From positions 60,196 to 124,195 of the forward strand of contig NZ_SLWN01000021.1 of the NCBI RefSeq assembly GCF_004342025.1: a stretch of 64,000 bases of DNA, in the 5' to 3' direction. The notes under the pieces are model-generated. The model was given only the letters and a program-made list of their open reading frames with translations. It was not told where the DNA came from and did no database searches. Position numbers and translations under genes: made by a program. This document shows, piece by piece, positions 36,798 through 48,217 of this stretch. Positions within the stretch are counted from its first letter, which is position 1. The number at the start of each line of letters is the position of its first letter. The DNA is from Kribbella steppae. Its GTDB lineage: Bacteria > Actinomycetota > Actinomycetes > Propionibacteriales > Kribbellaceae.

Positions 36798-37231
36798 ATG
36801 GACCGGCACACTGTCGAACAGGAACTGGCGCCGCTGCTGGTCGATCTCGCGCTCACCGCGAAGCAGGCTCATTGGAATGTCAGTGGTCTGTGGTTCCGGC
36901 CACTTCATGCGCAGCTCGACGAGCTCGCCGACGATGTCCGCGGATGGTCTGACGACGTCGCCGAACGGCTGACGACGATCGGCGTCGCCGCGGACGCCCG
37001 TGTGGAGACCGTGGCGAAGACGACACCCGTCGGCAGCTTTCCCAGCGGCTTCGTCGAGAGCGCACGCAGGTGGCGCCGCTGATGGTCGAGCGGCTTACCG
37101 GGGTCGTCGAGAGCAACCAGGCCCGGATCGGACGCCTCGGCGCGGAGGACCTGGTCAGCCAGGACCTCGTCGTCGGAATCACCGCCCGGCTCGAGAAGCA
37201 CAAGTGGATGTTCGCCGCCGAACGGCCCTAG
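36798..37231 (+). pseudogene. dps: Dps/ferritin-like protein, frameshifted
   Basis: The first frame reads DRHTVEQELAPLLVDLALTA, then KQAHWNVSGLWFRPLHAQLD, with the Dps ferroxidase-type His/Asp spacing. After a shift near 37065 the other frame continues with LMVERLTGVVESNQARIGRL and EDLVSQDLVVGITARLEKHK to a stop at 37231. The joined product (about 144 residues) would be a normal-length Dps, an iron-sequestering DNA protector. A single-base indel or sequencing error would explain the break. Confidence 0.75.
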
Positions 37232-37233
37232 CC

Positions 37234-37760
37234 ATGCACGCGTCCATCCGGCTCGGCCGGATCGCCGGCATCCCCGTCTGCCTCGATCTCAGCGTGTTCG
37301 CCATCCTCGTCATCCTGGTGGCCGGGCTGGCCACTGGCCGTCTGCCCGCGGTCTTCCCCGGCCGCAGCGCCACGGCGTACCTGATTGCCGCGATCGTCGC
37401 CGCCGTGCTGTTCTACGCGTCCGTCCTGCGCACGAGTCGGCGCACGAGATCGTTGCTCGGCGCAACGGCGTCGAGGTGAACCGGATCACGCTATGGCGTT
37501 CGGCGGCGTGACCGAGTTCCGTTCTGAGCCACGGACGCCTGATCGTCTGGGGTGTGGTCTTCGGCGCAGTGTTCGGTGCCGTGTGGGGCCTCGTCGCGCA
37601 CCCGCTGACCGGCGGTGACCGGGACTTCTCGTCGTGCGGCGCGACGGTGGCCACGACGTACGACCTGTACACCGCGCCGGAGTACGCCACGCAGGCCACC
37701 GAGCTGGTGGCACAGATCCCGGCGCGCACCTCGAACCGGTTGCACTACTTGTTCTGGTGA
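37234..37760 (+). pseudogene. Site-2 protease fragment joined to GSP17M-like fragment
   Basis: The start is the N terminus of an M50 site-2 protease: SIRLGRIAGIPVCLDLSVFA, GLATGRLPAVFPGRSATAYL. After a one-base shift it continues as VLAHESAHEIVARRNGVEVN with the HExxH motif. The body of the protease is missing. From about 37530 a different protein follows: GRLIVWGVVFGAVFGAVWGL and VAHPLTGGDRDFSSCGATVA, the tail of a general-stress-protein-17M-like membrane domain, ending at 37760. A deletion fused two stress genes. Confidence 0.65.
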
Positions 37761-37818
37761 TGCGCCCATCACGCCAGTCGGGCGACGGTGGGCGCCGTCC
37801 CAGTGGGAAGGACGCGGC

Positions 37819-38265
37819 ATGACCGCCGAACCGAAAGTCGTCACGTGTCCGCGGTGCGGCCGGCGCAACCGGGTCGCACCGGCCGCGCAGGGTAAGCCGC
37901 GCCGCGGGAACTGCAAGCAGCCGCTGCCCTGGGTGGTCGATGCCGGCGACGACGACTTCGCCGAGATCGCCGACAGGTCCTCGGTGACGGTGCTGGTCGA
38001 CCTGTGGGCGCCGTGGTGCGGGCCGTGCCGGATGGTCAGCCCGGTGCTGGAGCAACTGGTGGCCGAGAAGGCCGGCGAGCTGAAGCTGGTCAAGGTCAAC
38101 GCCGACGACGCCCCCGCGGTGGCGCGGCGCTGCGAGGCACAGGCGATCCCGACCCTAGTGGTGCTGCGCGACGGCCAGGTCGTCGGGCGCCAGATCGGCG
38201 CCGCTCCGGCCAGCCTGCTGCGCCCCTGGCTGGACGAAGCAGTGGCCAAGCAGGAGGCGTCATGA
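37819..38265 (+). CDS. trxC: Thioredoxin (TrxC type with N-terminal zinc ribbon)
   Basis: A 148-residue thioredoxin 2-type protein. The redox motif WCGPC lies in LVDLWAPWCGPCRMVSPVLE (about residues 68-72), and IPTLVVLRDG gives the cis-proline. The N-terminal ribbon has C10-x2-C13 but its second pair is incomplete (RGNCKQPLP instead of CGxCK), so zinc binding may be weak. It should reduce protein disulfides during oxidative stress. The stop overlaps the next ATG by 4 bases. Confidence 0.9.
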   Translation: MTAEPKVVTCPRCGRRNRVAPAAQGKPRRGNCKQPLPWVVDAGDDDFAEIADRSSVTVLVDLWAPWCGPCRMVSPVLEQLVAEKAGELKLVKVNADDAPAVARRCEAQAIPTLVVLRDGQVVGRQIGAAPASLLRPWLDEAVAKQEAS

Positions 38266-38525
38266 CCACCGTGCTCGATCCGCACCTGGCCATGGTCCGT
38301 CCTGTCGTACCGCGGACACCGCGGGGATGTGAGGAGTGCCTTCGGTCGCACAGCGCCTGGGTGCACCTGCGGCTGCGCCTGACGTGCGGGCACGTCGGTT
38401 GCTGCGACTCCCCGCCGATGCGGCACGCCCGTGCCCATGCGGCGTCGCACAGGCATCCGATCGTGCAGTCGTTCGAGCCGGGCGAGAACTGGCGTTGGAG
38501 CTACGCCCACGAGGCGTACGTGTGA
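38262..38525 (+). CDS. UBP-type zinc finger protein
   Basis: An 87-residue protein consisting almost wholly of a UBP/ZnF domain: GCEECLRSHSAWVHLRLRLT, CGHVGCCDSPPMRHARAHAA, then HPIVQSFEPGENWRW. All zinc-binding Cys and His positions look present. In bacteria this domain often sits beside thioredoxin reductase or Na/H antiporter genes. The ATG overlaps the thioredoxin stop (ATGA), so the two are translationally coupled. Its target is unknown; it may sense or shuttle with the thioredoxin system. Confidence 0.85.
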   Translation: MTTVLDPHLAMVRPVVPRTPRGCEECLRSHSAWVHLRLRLTCGHVGCCDSPPMRHARAHAASHRHPIVQSFEPGENWRWSYAHEAYV

Positions 38526-39081
38526 TGTCCGCGCCCGAGCAGCCCGAGCCTCTGGAGACCACCGACCTGTACGGCGCCTATCCCCGGCTCGACGATGCCT
38601 AGATCGCCGCGCTCGCTGCGGCGTACGACGGAGGCCGGGGAGGTACTGCAGCGGGCCGGCGACGTCACTTCCGATTTCCTGGTCGTTCTGGACGGACGGG
38701 TCGCGGTCGTGCAGGACCTCGGTCCGGCGGAACGGCCGACATGCGCGCGAACTCGTCGAGGCCGGCATGGCCGTGTACGACGAGCGGGACGACTGGAGCG
38801 AGCACCGCCCGACCGCCGCCGCGGAGAACGCGTTCATCGAGCAGCACGGGTTCTCCGAGTACGCGAAGTGGTACCTCGGCGTGGATGACGAGCAGGACGA
38901 GGACACCAAGGCGAGGTACAAGTTCCCGTACGGCGACTTCACGAAGGTCCACCGGTGCGGAGTGCTGTCGGCCGAGTCCCGTGCGGGCCAGTTCAAGCAC
39001 ACCGACATCGAGCTCGCGGCCGCACACCTGCACGGGATGCTCGAGCAGGTGTCGCGCTCGGGCCGGGCCGGGCGTGGTTGA
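38525..39081 (+). pseudogene. cNMP-domain fragment fused to conserved hypothetical protein
   Basis: The frame starts LETTDLYGAYPRLDDA, then TAG at 38600-38602 where the family usually has Gln, then in another frame TEAGEVLQRAGDVTSDFLVV and LDGRVAVVQDLGPAERP. This is the start of a cNMP-binding thioredoxin-reductase-like flavoprotein. Near 38740 it jumps to RELVEAGMAVYDERDDWSEH, YKFPYGDFTKVHRCGVLSAE and SRAGQFKHTDIELAAAHLHG, a conserved actinobacterial small protein, ending at 39081. A deletion has removed most of the reductase. The reductase remnant next to trxC fits a thioredoxin system. Confidence 0.65.
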
Positions 39082-39138
39082 CCGCGGCTACACGTCTGCG
39101 TGATGACGCCGCGTTGTAGCCGGCGCACTATCACGACC

Positions 39139-41099
<1,961 letters not shown>

Positions 41100-41103
<4 letters not shown>

Positions 41104-41597
41104 CAGTCAGGGCAGTGTCCCGGTTCGAGCGCTTCTTCCGCGCCACCGGGGCACTCGACGTCGACAAGGATGACCTGAAGCGTCACAGCTACTTCATCAC
41201 CGAGAAGGTCTATGACCTGCTAGTGATGGGCAAGGCGACGGCGAAGGCGAACGGGCGCGATATCATCGAGCCGCAGGATCTGCCTGTGACCAAGGGCCTG
41301 CAGGAGAGCGTCCATGCCTTCCGGGCGCTGGACGAGGACATCGAGCTGCAGCCGGTGCTGGCGCAGCTCGCGACGTGGCCGCCGCTCGACGTCACGGTGA
41401 GCGAGCTGGACGCGGATGGCGCGAGCAAGATCTTCCGCCTGATCGAGGCGCTCGAGGACTGCGACGTACAGAACGTTTATGCCAACTTCGACGTCTCCGA
41501 CGAGGTCATGGAGCAGGTGGGCCGACCGGGCCCGTCGCTTCCTCCACGGGCGGCGAGCGGCGCAGCACGAGGATTGCTACTGCCATCGCGAGGATGA
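41100..41597 (+). CDS. DUF1931 (histone-fold) N terminus fused to YebC-like C terminus
   Basis: Residues 1-97 match DUF1931 double-histone-fold proteins (VSRFERFFRATGALDVDKDD, NGRDIIEPQDLPVTKGLQES, FRALDEDIELQPVLAQLA). From about residue 98 the sequence becomes the end of a YebC/PmpR-type protein: DGASKIFRLIEALEDC, then DVQNVYANFDVSDEVMEQV. The last 25 residues read into the convergent psiE gene and look random. A deletion between two neighbouring genes best explains this. Whether the chimera is made is unknown, but the start, ribosome site and FtsH coupling are intact. Confidence 0.75.
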
Positions 41598-41991
41598 GCC
41601 CGATCAGGATGAGCAGCTCGATGCCTTGCGGGTTCCACCGGAACGACCGCTCGGCCTCGGCCGTCACGAGTAGGAGGCGGCGGACTCCTGCGATCAGTCC
41701 GACGACGAGGAAGGGCTCGGCCTGAAGATGTCGTTCGGTGATCGTGATCCGCACGGTATGCAGTAGCTCGGCCACGATGAACAGGACGAGTGTCTTGTCG
41801 AGGATCGACAAGACCAGATCCAGCGCGCTGTACGGGCCTCTCAGGGCCACCACAACGCTGTCGATCACGTCGATCAGCAACACCAGTGCCAGGACGGACA
41901 ACAACACCGCGACCACCACGTGAACGAGGTCCTCGATCGTCCGGAGGGAGCGGACGACTTGGGCGATCAGGCCGCTGCGATGGGCACGCAT
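41506..41991 (-). CDS. psiE: PsiE-family membrane protein
   Basis: A 161-residue inner-membrane protein with four hydrophobic spans (about 20-45, 60-80, 88-108, 125-148), matching the phosphate-starvation-inducible E family: LVHVVVAVLLSVLALVLLID, LHTVRITITERHLQAEPFLV and GLIAGVRRLLLVTAEAE are typical. The ATG overlaps the upstream protease stop (ATGA), so the two form an operon. PsiE genes occur in transmissible protein-quality-control islands beside ftsH and trx genes, as here. Molecular function is unknown. Confidence 0.85.
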   Translation of the reverse strand: MRAHRSGLIAQVVRSLRTIEDLVHVVVAVLLSVLALVLLIDVIDSVVVALRGPYSALDLVLSILDKTLVLFIVAELLHTVRITITERHLQAEPFLVVGLIAGVRRLLLVTAEAERSFRWNPQGIELLILIGLILAMAVAILVLRRSPPVEEATGPVGPPAP

Positions 41992-43167
41992 CAGGTTCCT
42001 GGGCGGGCCGGCCACCGATCGGCGCCGCGTGCTGGGGTGTTGGGACTGGTGAGGCTGGCCAGTTGCATGGTTCTGCTCACATCGCTGGGGGAGACGATGC
42101 CGACTACGGCATCGTTCTCGTCTGTGACGATGGCGCGCCCGTCGGCGCATCCGGCCATCCTCGGCAGCAAGTCCGCCAATGGTTCATCGGGTCGGGCGGT
42201 CGGTACCTCGTCCGGTCGGCAGGCGATGTCGCGGAGTTTGGTGCTGGCCCGGCGGTCCACTGGGACGGCGCGGACCCGGTTGGGGGTGACGAGACCGATG
42301 AGCCGGCCGGCCGGATCGGTCAGCGGGTAGCTGGAGAACGGGTGTGCGAAGGCGATGCGGCGGATGAACTCGTCCACGGTCTGTTCCGGATCGGAGACGA
42401 CCGGATTCGGCGTCATGACATGGCCGACCACGATGCCGCGGAGCAGGGAACCGAGCCGGGCATGCTGCTCTTCGGCTGCCGCGGCGTTGACGACGAACAG
42501 CCCGATCAGTACGAGCCACAGCCCGGAGAAGCCAGAACCGTAGGCGACCTGAAAGAATCCGAGGCCGACCAGGACGTAGCCGAAGATGCGTCCGGCGCGA
42601 CCTGCGGCGAAGGCCGCGCGCTGCTGGTCTCGCCAGATCATCCACAGTACGGCGCGCAGCACTCTTCCTCCGTCGAGGGGTGCCGCGGGGATGAGGTTGA
42701 AGATGGCCAGCACGACGTTGACCGAGGTAGCCGAGGACGGCGACGGGCAGGCCGCCCCCGCCGGCGAGCGAGAGGCCGACCGCCAGGGCGCCGTAGATGA
42801 GGCCCAGGAGCAGGCTTGTCAATGGTCCCACCGCCGCGATGCGCAGATCGGCGTCGGGCGAGCGGGGATTTCCCTTGAGTTGGGCGACGCCACCGAGCAG
42901 CCAGAGCCTGATGCTCTCGACCTGGATACCGTTGCGGCGAGCGAGGACCGCGTGTGCCACCTCGTGGGCGAGCACCGACGCCAGGAACAGGATGGCCGCG
43001 GCCACCGCGGCGGCCAGGTAGGCGACGGTGCTTCTGCCGGGCAGGACGGCGGGGAGGCGGCCGGACGCGAGGCTGAGAACCAGGATCGCGACGATCAAGA
43101 TCGCACTGACGTCGACCTGAACCCGCACGCCAGCGATTCGACCAAGAGGCAGGGACGATTTCAGCAA
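41991..43167 (-). pseudogene. Site-2 protease with CBS domains, frameshifted
   Basis: A Rip/SpoIVFB-type M50 intramembrane protease. The N-terminal part (from 43167) has LPLGRIAGVRVQVDVSAILI and the zinc motif HEVAH in LASVLAHEVAHAVLARRNGI. After a one-base shift near 42715 the other frame carries the second metal motif NLIPAAPLDGG and two CBS domains (VMTPNPVVSDPEQTVDEFIR and later VTDENDAVVGIVSPSDVSRT). The full product would be about 390 residues and would cleave membrane-tethered regulators. The single shift could be genuine or a sequencing error. Confidence 0.8.
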
Positions 43168-43447
43168 GTGATCATCCGACCGGACGTATGGAATGGCACC
43201 CAGCCAATGAGCGCGGACACCAGGCTGTGTCTGTACCCAGTGGAGAGCATTGGACGTGGCTTGGCTTGGACAGGGCAGACTGGTTCAACTTGGCCGGAGA
43301 GGCGAAGGCGCGAAGTCCTGAGGGCCGCAATCTGCTGCTATGACAGGGGCTATCCCTGGGTCGCGGTTCGAGTCCGGCCCGCGCGACACCACTCGCCCTG
43401 CACCAGCTGCTGGTATTAGCGGTCAGGAGCATCGCTGTGCTTTACCG
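43168..43447. other. Intergenic between protease and dehydrogenase genes
   Basis: About 280 bases. It should hold the promoter for the minus-strand protease/psiE operon; nothing specific was identified. Confidence 0.35.
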
Positions 43448-44581
43448 CTATGGGTGCAGAAGCACTTTGGTGTAGCCCTCGACGCGTTTGTCGAACTTCT
43501 CGTAAGCGGTGGGTGCCTGATCGAGGGGCAGCTCGTGGGAGACGACGAAGCTCGGCGTTGCGCGGCCGGTGATGATGAGATCGCGGAGTTGCCGGTTGTA
43601 GCGCTTCACGTTGCATTGCCCGGTGCCGATGCGCAGGCCCTTCTCGAAGAGCTTGCCGACGGCCACCAGGAGCATCCCTTGCTTCGCGGCTTCGTCCGGC
43701 GCGCCGGGGTCGGCCGGTACGTAGAGCCCCGGCACTCCGATCCTTCCGGTCGCTCGAACGGACCGGATGAGCGAGTTGAGGACCACGGCGGGCTCCTCGC
43801 GGTCCCCGGTGGAGGTCTGGGCCTGGTAGCCGACGGCGTCGACCCCCTTGTCGGTGCCCTCGCCGTTCGTGTGCTGCTTGATCTGTTCGACCGCGTCGGC
43901 CTGCTGGAAATTGATCGGGATGGCTCCGATGTCTTGAGCCTTCTGCAGCCGTTCGGGTACCCGGTCGACGACCAGGACCATGGAGGCGCCCCGGAGCAGC
44001 GCGGAGTAGGCGGCCATCAGGCCGACCGGTCCGCCGCCGTAGACGGCGACGCTCTCGCCCGGGGAGACCGCGGCCAGCTCGCAACCGTGGTAGCCGGTCG
44101 GGAAGATGTCGGCGAGCAGTACGAAGTCGGCCTCGTGCTCGGTGCCCGCGGGCAGCTTCAGGCAGTTGAAGTCGGCGTAGGGGACACGCAGGTACTCCGC
44201 CTGGCCACCCTTGTATGGGCCCATGGCCACGTAGCCGTATGCTCCGCCGGCGAATCCGGGGTTCACGGTCAGGCAGTATCCGGTATAGCCGTCGATACAG
44301 TTCTTGCAGAAGCCGCAGGCGACGTTGAACGGCATCACGACACGATCGCCGTGCGTGAGCGAGGTGACCCCGGACCCGACCTGCTCGACGATGCCCAGGT
44401 TCTCGTGCCCGAAGACGATGCCGGGCTCGGCCGCGGTCCGCCCCTCGTACATGTGCAGATCCGAACCGCAGATCGCGCTCGTCGTGATCCGTACGATCAC
44501 GTCACTCGGGTGCTCAATCCGCGGATCCTCCACCTCTTCGACCGCTACCTGGAACGGTGCTTTGTAGACAACAGCCTTCAT
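43448..44581 (-). CDS. Zinc alcohol dehydrogenase, formaldehyde dehydrogenase type
   Basis: A 377-residue medium-chain dehydrogenase of the glutathione-independent formaldehyde dehydrogenase group. The catalytic zinc ligands are in ICGSDLHMYEG and GHENLGIV; the structural zinc loop is CGFCKNCIDGYTGYC; the NAD site is VAVYGGGPVGLMA. Closing motifs ATPSFVVSHELPLDQAPTAY and FDKRVEGYTKVLLHP are typical of the group. ATG 44581 follows GGATGGGAG. It probably detoxifies formaldehyde or related aldehydes and fits the stress island. Confidence 0.9.
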   Translation of the reverse strand: MKAVVYKAPFQVAVEEVEDPRIEHPSDVIVRITTSAICGSDLHMYEGRTAAEPGIVFGHENLGIVEQVGSGVTSLTHGDRVVMPFNVACGFCKNCIDGYTGYCLTVNPGFAGGAYGYVAMGPYKGGQAEYLRVPYADFNCLKLPAGTEHEADFVLLADIFPTGYHGCELAAVSPGESVAVYGGGPVGLMAAYSALLRGASMVLVVDRVPERLQKAQDIGAIPINFQQADAVEQIKQHTNGEGTDKGVDAVGYQAQTSTGDREEPAVVLNSLIRSVRATGRIGVPGLYVPADPGAPDEAAKQGMLLVAVGKLFEKGLRIGTGQCNVKRYNRQLRDLIITGRATPSFVVSHELPLDQAPTAYEKFDKRVEGYTKVLLHP

Positions 44582-44796
44582 GTCAGTCAACTCCCATCCT
44601 CGATGCAGACCTCTGATTCGACGCGCGGCTGTCTGCTCCGGGACCGGTCCCGAGCGAAAGTCCGACTCCGCAGCGTGTAGGAGCGGCGGAATCGCTCGCA
44701 GCCAGCATGCGCTGCACAAAGTAGACTGGCGGGAAGCCTCGAGTGTCATCCCTCATGTGGCTAGTGTCATCCCCCCAAACAGGTGAGGAGCAGCGG

Positions 44797-44979
44797 ATGT
44801 CGCGGCGGATCGGGACCTTGCTCGTTTCCGTCCCAGGCCTGTCAGGTGTCGTGTACCCCCCGGGGACCAGTGTCCTGATTACGGGCCGTGGGGCGAGTGT
44901 GGATGCGTTCGTCGGCAGTGACTGGCTGCCGTTGGCATGGTGGGAGTTCGCCGAGGGCGGATCCGAGCCAGGCCAGTGA
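44797..44979 (+). CDS. Small hypothetical protein, 60 residues
   Basis: A short gene with a good Shine-Dalgarno (GTGAGGAG) 5-6 bases before the ATG. The sequence RIGTLLVSVPGLSGVVYPPG, then SVLITGRGASVDAFVGSDWL reads as a small beta-rich domain ending with an acidic tail. Family not recognised. Confidence 0.5.
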   Translation: MSRRIGTLLVSVPGLSGVVYPPGTSVLITGRGASVDAFVGSDWLPLAWWEFAEGGSEPGQ

Positions 44980-45289
44980 CCGCCGGGCGGTAGACCAACG
45001 GGCCCCTTGGACTTGCCGCAGCCGTAGATCTCAGGCGCTAGGATTTCGCGCCTTCGCCTCTCTGGCCGCGGGCGGTCGAAGACAAATCTCAAAGCCTGGC
45101 CGCGCTCTCCGTTGCCAATCCAAGCAGCAACCTCGCACAGCTTCACGATGGGCGGTTTTTCTGGCTCACCGCTGAGTCCCGTCCGCCCGCTGCTCCTCAC
45201 GCCCGGCAGTTCCGCGACCAGGCCTCGGAGCCCGACAAGGCAGCTGGTAGTGCCGTCTCATTTGTGGCGACAATGTCGTTAGGAGGTCA
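44980..45289. other. Intergenic, nothing recognised
   Basis: About 310 bases with no supported gene. AGGAGG at 45281-45286 may serve the next weak gene. Confidence 0.35.
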
Positions 45290-45610
45290 GTGTTTCCCGC
45301 TGGGCGTACGGGGCGACTCGTAGTCGCCTATGTCAGCCATGATGGACTTCGAGGCACCGAGCTGCGCCACCGGTGCCCAGCCGCCGAGACGTTCGTGCTG
45401 CTGGCCGACCCCTATCGAGCTGCCCACCCGGCCCAGCCTGTTCCTGTTCGAGGTGCGGCGCAGTGGGCGGGGACCGCTGCTGGTGGTCTGGCCCGGCGCG
45501 ACTCCTTCTATGGGGAGGACTGGCCGTGGCCGGCAGCACAGGGTACGGCCGTCGACGCGCTGGGTCGGGCCCAATCGGTCGGGTTGCTCGACGGCCGGGT
45601 GCAGCTTTAG
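45290..45610 (+). CDS. Weakly supported hypothetical protein
   Basis: A 106-residue frame starting GTG just after AGGAGG, with rather short spacing. The C-terminal part (RRDSFYGEDWPWPAAQGTAV, then DALGRAQSVGLLDGRVQL) looks protein-like; the N-terminal half is less convincing. Frames on both strands overlap it. Family not recognised. Confidence 0.3.
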   Translation: MFPAGRTGRLVVAYVSHDGLRGTELRHRCPAAETFVLLADPYRAAHPAQPVPVRGAAQWAGTAAGGLARRDSFYGEDWPWPAAQGTAVDALGRAQSVGLLDGRVQL

Positions 45611-45763
45611 GTGTGGCTCACCCCCTGTTTATCGCTGCCGACTGTCGCGGACCTCGCGACCTTGCCTGGCAACAGCCCCGGCTCATCGGCTTTCCGCCCG
45701 CGACCAGCGGCGGCACCCAGCGGGGCTGCGGAGCGATGTCTAGCAGGGTGTTCGCCTTGTGGT

Positions 45764-46735
45764 TCAGCCGTCTCTGTCGGACAAGAGTCGCGCAAGTATC
45801 CGCGCGCTGTGAGCCGCGTAGCCGCGGTGGACGTTGGTGAAAATCAGGTGTACGGGTCTGCCGTGCTCATGCAGCGCCCTGATCCGCGGCACCCATTCGG
45901 CGAGTTCCTCGGGCCGGTACTCATACGTGTGGCGCTGCACCGGCCTCACGCCGCGCGCTTCCCACCGCTCGGTATTGCGCCCGTGGAAGCGCACCACTGC
46001 GACGTCGGACGTGGCGGCTGCGACCGGGGGGACTGAGCTGGGGAAACCCTGTGGTTCATCGACACACACGTAGGTCAGGCCGTGTCGGGTGAGGAAGTCA
46101 AGCGTGCCCTGGCAGTGGTCGTCATCCATCCAGCGGCTTTGCCGGAACTCGACGCCGACCTGCACGTCCGGCAACTGCTCCGACACCCACTCGAGGTAGC
46201 CGTAGGACGCCCGGGACGGGTACACGTACCGCGGCAACTGGAACAGCACGATTCCGAGGTGCCCCCCGGTCCGCAGCGGTTCGACTGACGCGGCGAAGCG
46301 ACGCAATGCCTGCGCCACGAGCTCACGCGGCAGGTCGCGGGCATACACCCGTGGCTTGCCGGCCTGCTCGGGCGGAAGCGCCTCCCGCAGGTCGCGCCAT
46401 AGCGTTGATGGTGGCGTCGGGTGGTGTGTCAGCAGGCGGAACGCCTTCACGTCAAACACGAATCCGGGCGGGGTCCGCGCCGCCCAGAGAGCGGCCGTGC
46501 GTTGTGCGAGCGGGTGGTAGAACGTGGAGTCAACCTCGGTCAGGGGGTAGCACTCGGCGTAATACCGCAACCGCTGCTCCGCGGTGACCACGTCCGGCGG
46601 ATACAGCTCGCCACTCTCAACCAGCGACGGCTCCGTCCATGCCGCGATACCGAGGCTCAGACCGCTCTCCGCCAACGACCGGATGATGGAGGCCTTTGCC
46701 GCCGCGCCGGACTGTGCACGCGCATGTGACGCCAC
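45764..46735 (-). CDS. DUF72 (YecE-like) protein
   Basis: A 323-residue TIM-barrel protein of the DUF72/YecE family. Typical segments are SLGIAAWTEPSLVESGELYP at the N terminus, YYAECYPLTEVDSTFYHPLA, FVFDVKAFRLLTHH, GIVLFQLPRYVYPSRASYGY, VGVEFRQSRWM and VVRFHGRNTERWEARG. Length fits the family. Biochemical function is unknown; a nucleic-acid or sugar-related role has been suggested for the fold. It stands alone on the minus strand. Confidence 0.88.
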   Translation of the reverse strand: MASHARAQSGAAAKASIIRSLAESGLSLGIAAWTEPSLVESGELYPPDVVTAEQRLRYYAECYPLTEVDSTFYHPLAQRTAALWAARTPPGFVFDVKAFRLLTHHPTPPSTLWRDLREALPPEQAGKPRVYARDLPRELVAQALRRFAASVEPLRTGGHLGIVLFQLPRYVYPSRASYGYLEWVSEQLPDVQVGVEFRQSRWMDDDHCQGTLDFLTRHGLTYVCVDEPQGFPSSVPPVAAATSDVAVVRFHGRNTERWEARGVRPVQRHTYEYRPEELAEWVPRIRALHEHGRPVHLIFTNVHRGYAAHSARILARLLSDRDG

Positions 46736-46942
46736 ACCTCTACCATGCTCCCTCGGAAGGCTCGCGTGAACCTGGGCTTGAGACGCCTTCTACGGTTCTG
46801 ATATGGAGTGCTTGGGTGTCAAGGGCATGGCGAGGCGCCGCTGGGTTTGGGTTCCCAGTCGGCGCCTCGTTGCTACACAGGCTCGCTGAGGGATTGAGGT
46901 TCATCAACGACAACTTGCTCGGGCACCGCGGTCCTCCAGAGC

Positions 46943-47140
46943 ATGGAGAACTGGATTGATCTGACGATCGAATGCAGGCCGAATGGAAGCCTGACGGTGT
47001 CCGGCGAAGTCGTGGACCGGCTCGGCGTAGGGAATCGGTTGGCGTTCGAACTGCACGACCTCGATCAGACGTACCTACCAGCTTGGCTTTCTCAGCTAAC
47101 GGAGATCGAAGGAGTCTTCCCGATCGTTGGCCGGCCCTGA
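46943..47140 (+). CDS. Small hypothetical protein, 65 residues
   Basis: Begins MENWIDLTIECRPNGSLTVS and continues VVDRLGVGNRLAFELHDLDQ; it reads as a compact beta-rich protein. Codon positions show the third-position GC bias expected for the genome. No Shine-Dalgarno of note. Family not recognised. Confidence 0.5.
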   Translation: MENWIDLTIECRPNGSLTVSGEVVDRLGVGNRLAFELHDLDQTYLPAWLSQLTEIEGVFPIVGRP

Positions 47141-47219
47141 CCAGCACCTGCTCAACGTCCTCAACTCTGCAGTTCAGGACGTTCCGTGTCTGCGGCATCA
47201 GAGTGCGCTGGACTCACAG

Positions 47220-47573
47220 TCAGCACGTGACGTGAAGTACTGCGTGGACCTCACGCTTGTTGAGGTCTGCGATCAGGTGGCATGCGTCTTCTGTGGGGAT
47301 GGCGGTGAGGTCCACGTGCCGCCGCCCGGCCTCCTTGGTGACCTCGGGCATGATCGGCAGCGAGCCGTAGACCCCGGTGCCGATGATCAGCCGGCTTCCA
47401 CCCCAGGGGAGTTCCTCCTCGGCAGACAGTGGTGTGTGCCCGAACTCGCCTCGGTACGGCTTCGAAGGCCCCTTCTTCCGTTTCCGGATCCGGCCACCCT
47501 CGATGACGATGTCGTGGTCGTACTCTCGCCCCTCAACCTCGATGGAGCCGAACCCGCGTAGTCGCACCTTCAT
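47220..47573 (-). CDS. Mth938-like domain protein
   Basis: A 117-residue protein. ATG 47573 follows GGAGGTCACCCA. Clear family signatures: FGSIEVEGREYDHDIVIEGG, KKGPSKPYRGEFGHTPLSAE and ELPWGGSRLIIGTGVYGSLP. The fold is known structurally (MTH938/AAMDC), but its function is not established. The gene is complete and of usual length. Confidence 0.9.
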   Translation of the reverse strand: MKVRLRGFGSIEVEGREYDHDIVIEGGRIRKRKKGPSKPYRGEFGHTPLSAEEELPWGGSRLIIGTGVYGSLPIMPEVTKEAGRRHVDLTAIPTEDACHLIADLNKREVHAVLHVTC

Positions 47574-47818
47574 TGGGTGACCTCCTGGAGCTTCACCGAC
47601 CGGCGGCACCGGCGCTGCGCGCTCCACACTCCAGACTTCCACGCGGGCGACGACCCCGCCAGAACCCAGGATCGACAGCAAGTACCCACTAGATCGTTTC
47701 CGTGTGGCCCTTGCGGGATGGCGCAGCGATTAACTCTGACCGCGGCTATACGGGCGCTCCGCCCCCGACGGCGGCATGAGCGACCCTCGGCTTCCGCGAC
47801 CGCGACGGCGTGTGCATC

Positions 47819-48217
47819 TCAACCTTCGCCTTCGTCCTCCCACCCAAGCTCGGCGTAGGTCGGTAAATCCCGCTCGTCTCGGCTGGTGTACAGTCCCCAG
47901 CCCATGTGCTCGTAGTACAAAGTCATCGCCTGGAAGTGGCTTTCGGCCTCCAGGCTCCACGTCAGGCGAGCGGATGGCGAAAGCAATGAGCGGGCTGCTT
48001 CCCCTCTCGGGCCGGCGAGGCATAACGTCAGCGAGTATCCGGCATCGTCATCAGGGTCCTCCCACAACTCATGAAGCACCTGCGGAGCATACGTCGAGCC
48101 GTGATCGCTCGTCGGCATGAGCGCGCGGAATGCGGCAAATCCGGACGCATCGAGTTCCGAGATTTCGCGGGTCTGGCGCGGCTGGTGACGGTGCCTAGTG
48201 GTCAGAGGAATCGGCAC
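47819..48217 (-). CDS. Conserved hypothetical protein
   Basis: A 132-residue protein. The C-terminal half (ARLTWSLEAESHFQAMTLYY, then EHMGWGLYTSRDERDLPTYA) resembles a common small actinobacterial protein whose genes are often near toxin or SUKH-type loci. The N-terminal 15-20 residues are basic and may not be translated. It overlaps the next upstream gene by 23 bases on the same strand. Confidence 0.55.
   Translation of the reverse strand: MPIPLTTRHRHQPRQTREISELDASGFAAFRALMPTSDHGSTYAPQVLHELWEDPDDDAGYSLTLCLAGPRGEAARSLLSPSARLTWSLEAESHFQAMTLYYEHMGWGLYTSRDERDLPTYAELGWEDEGEG

Noticed and set aside
45330..45840. Long plus-strand frames from 45330 and 45373
   Set aside because: They run antisense to the DUF72 gene or have low-complexity composition; only the short 45290-45610 frame is kept, with low confidence.
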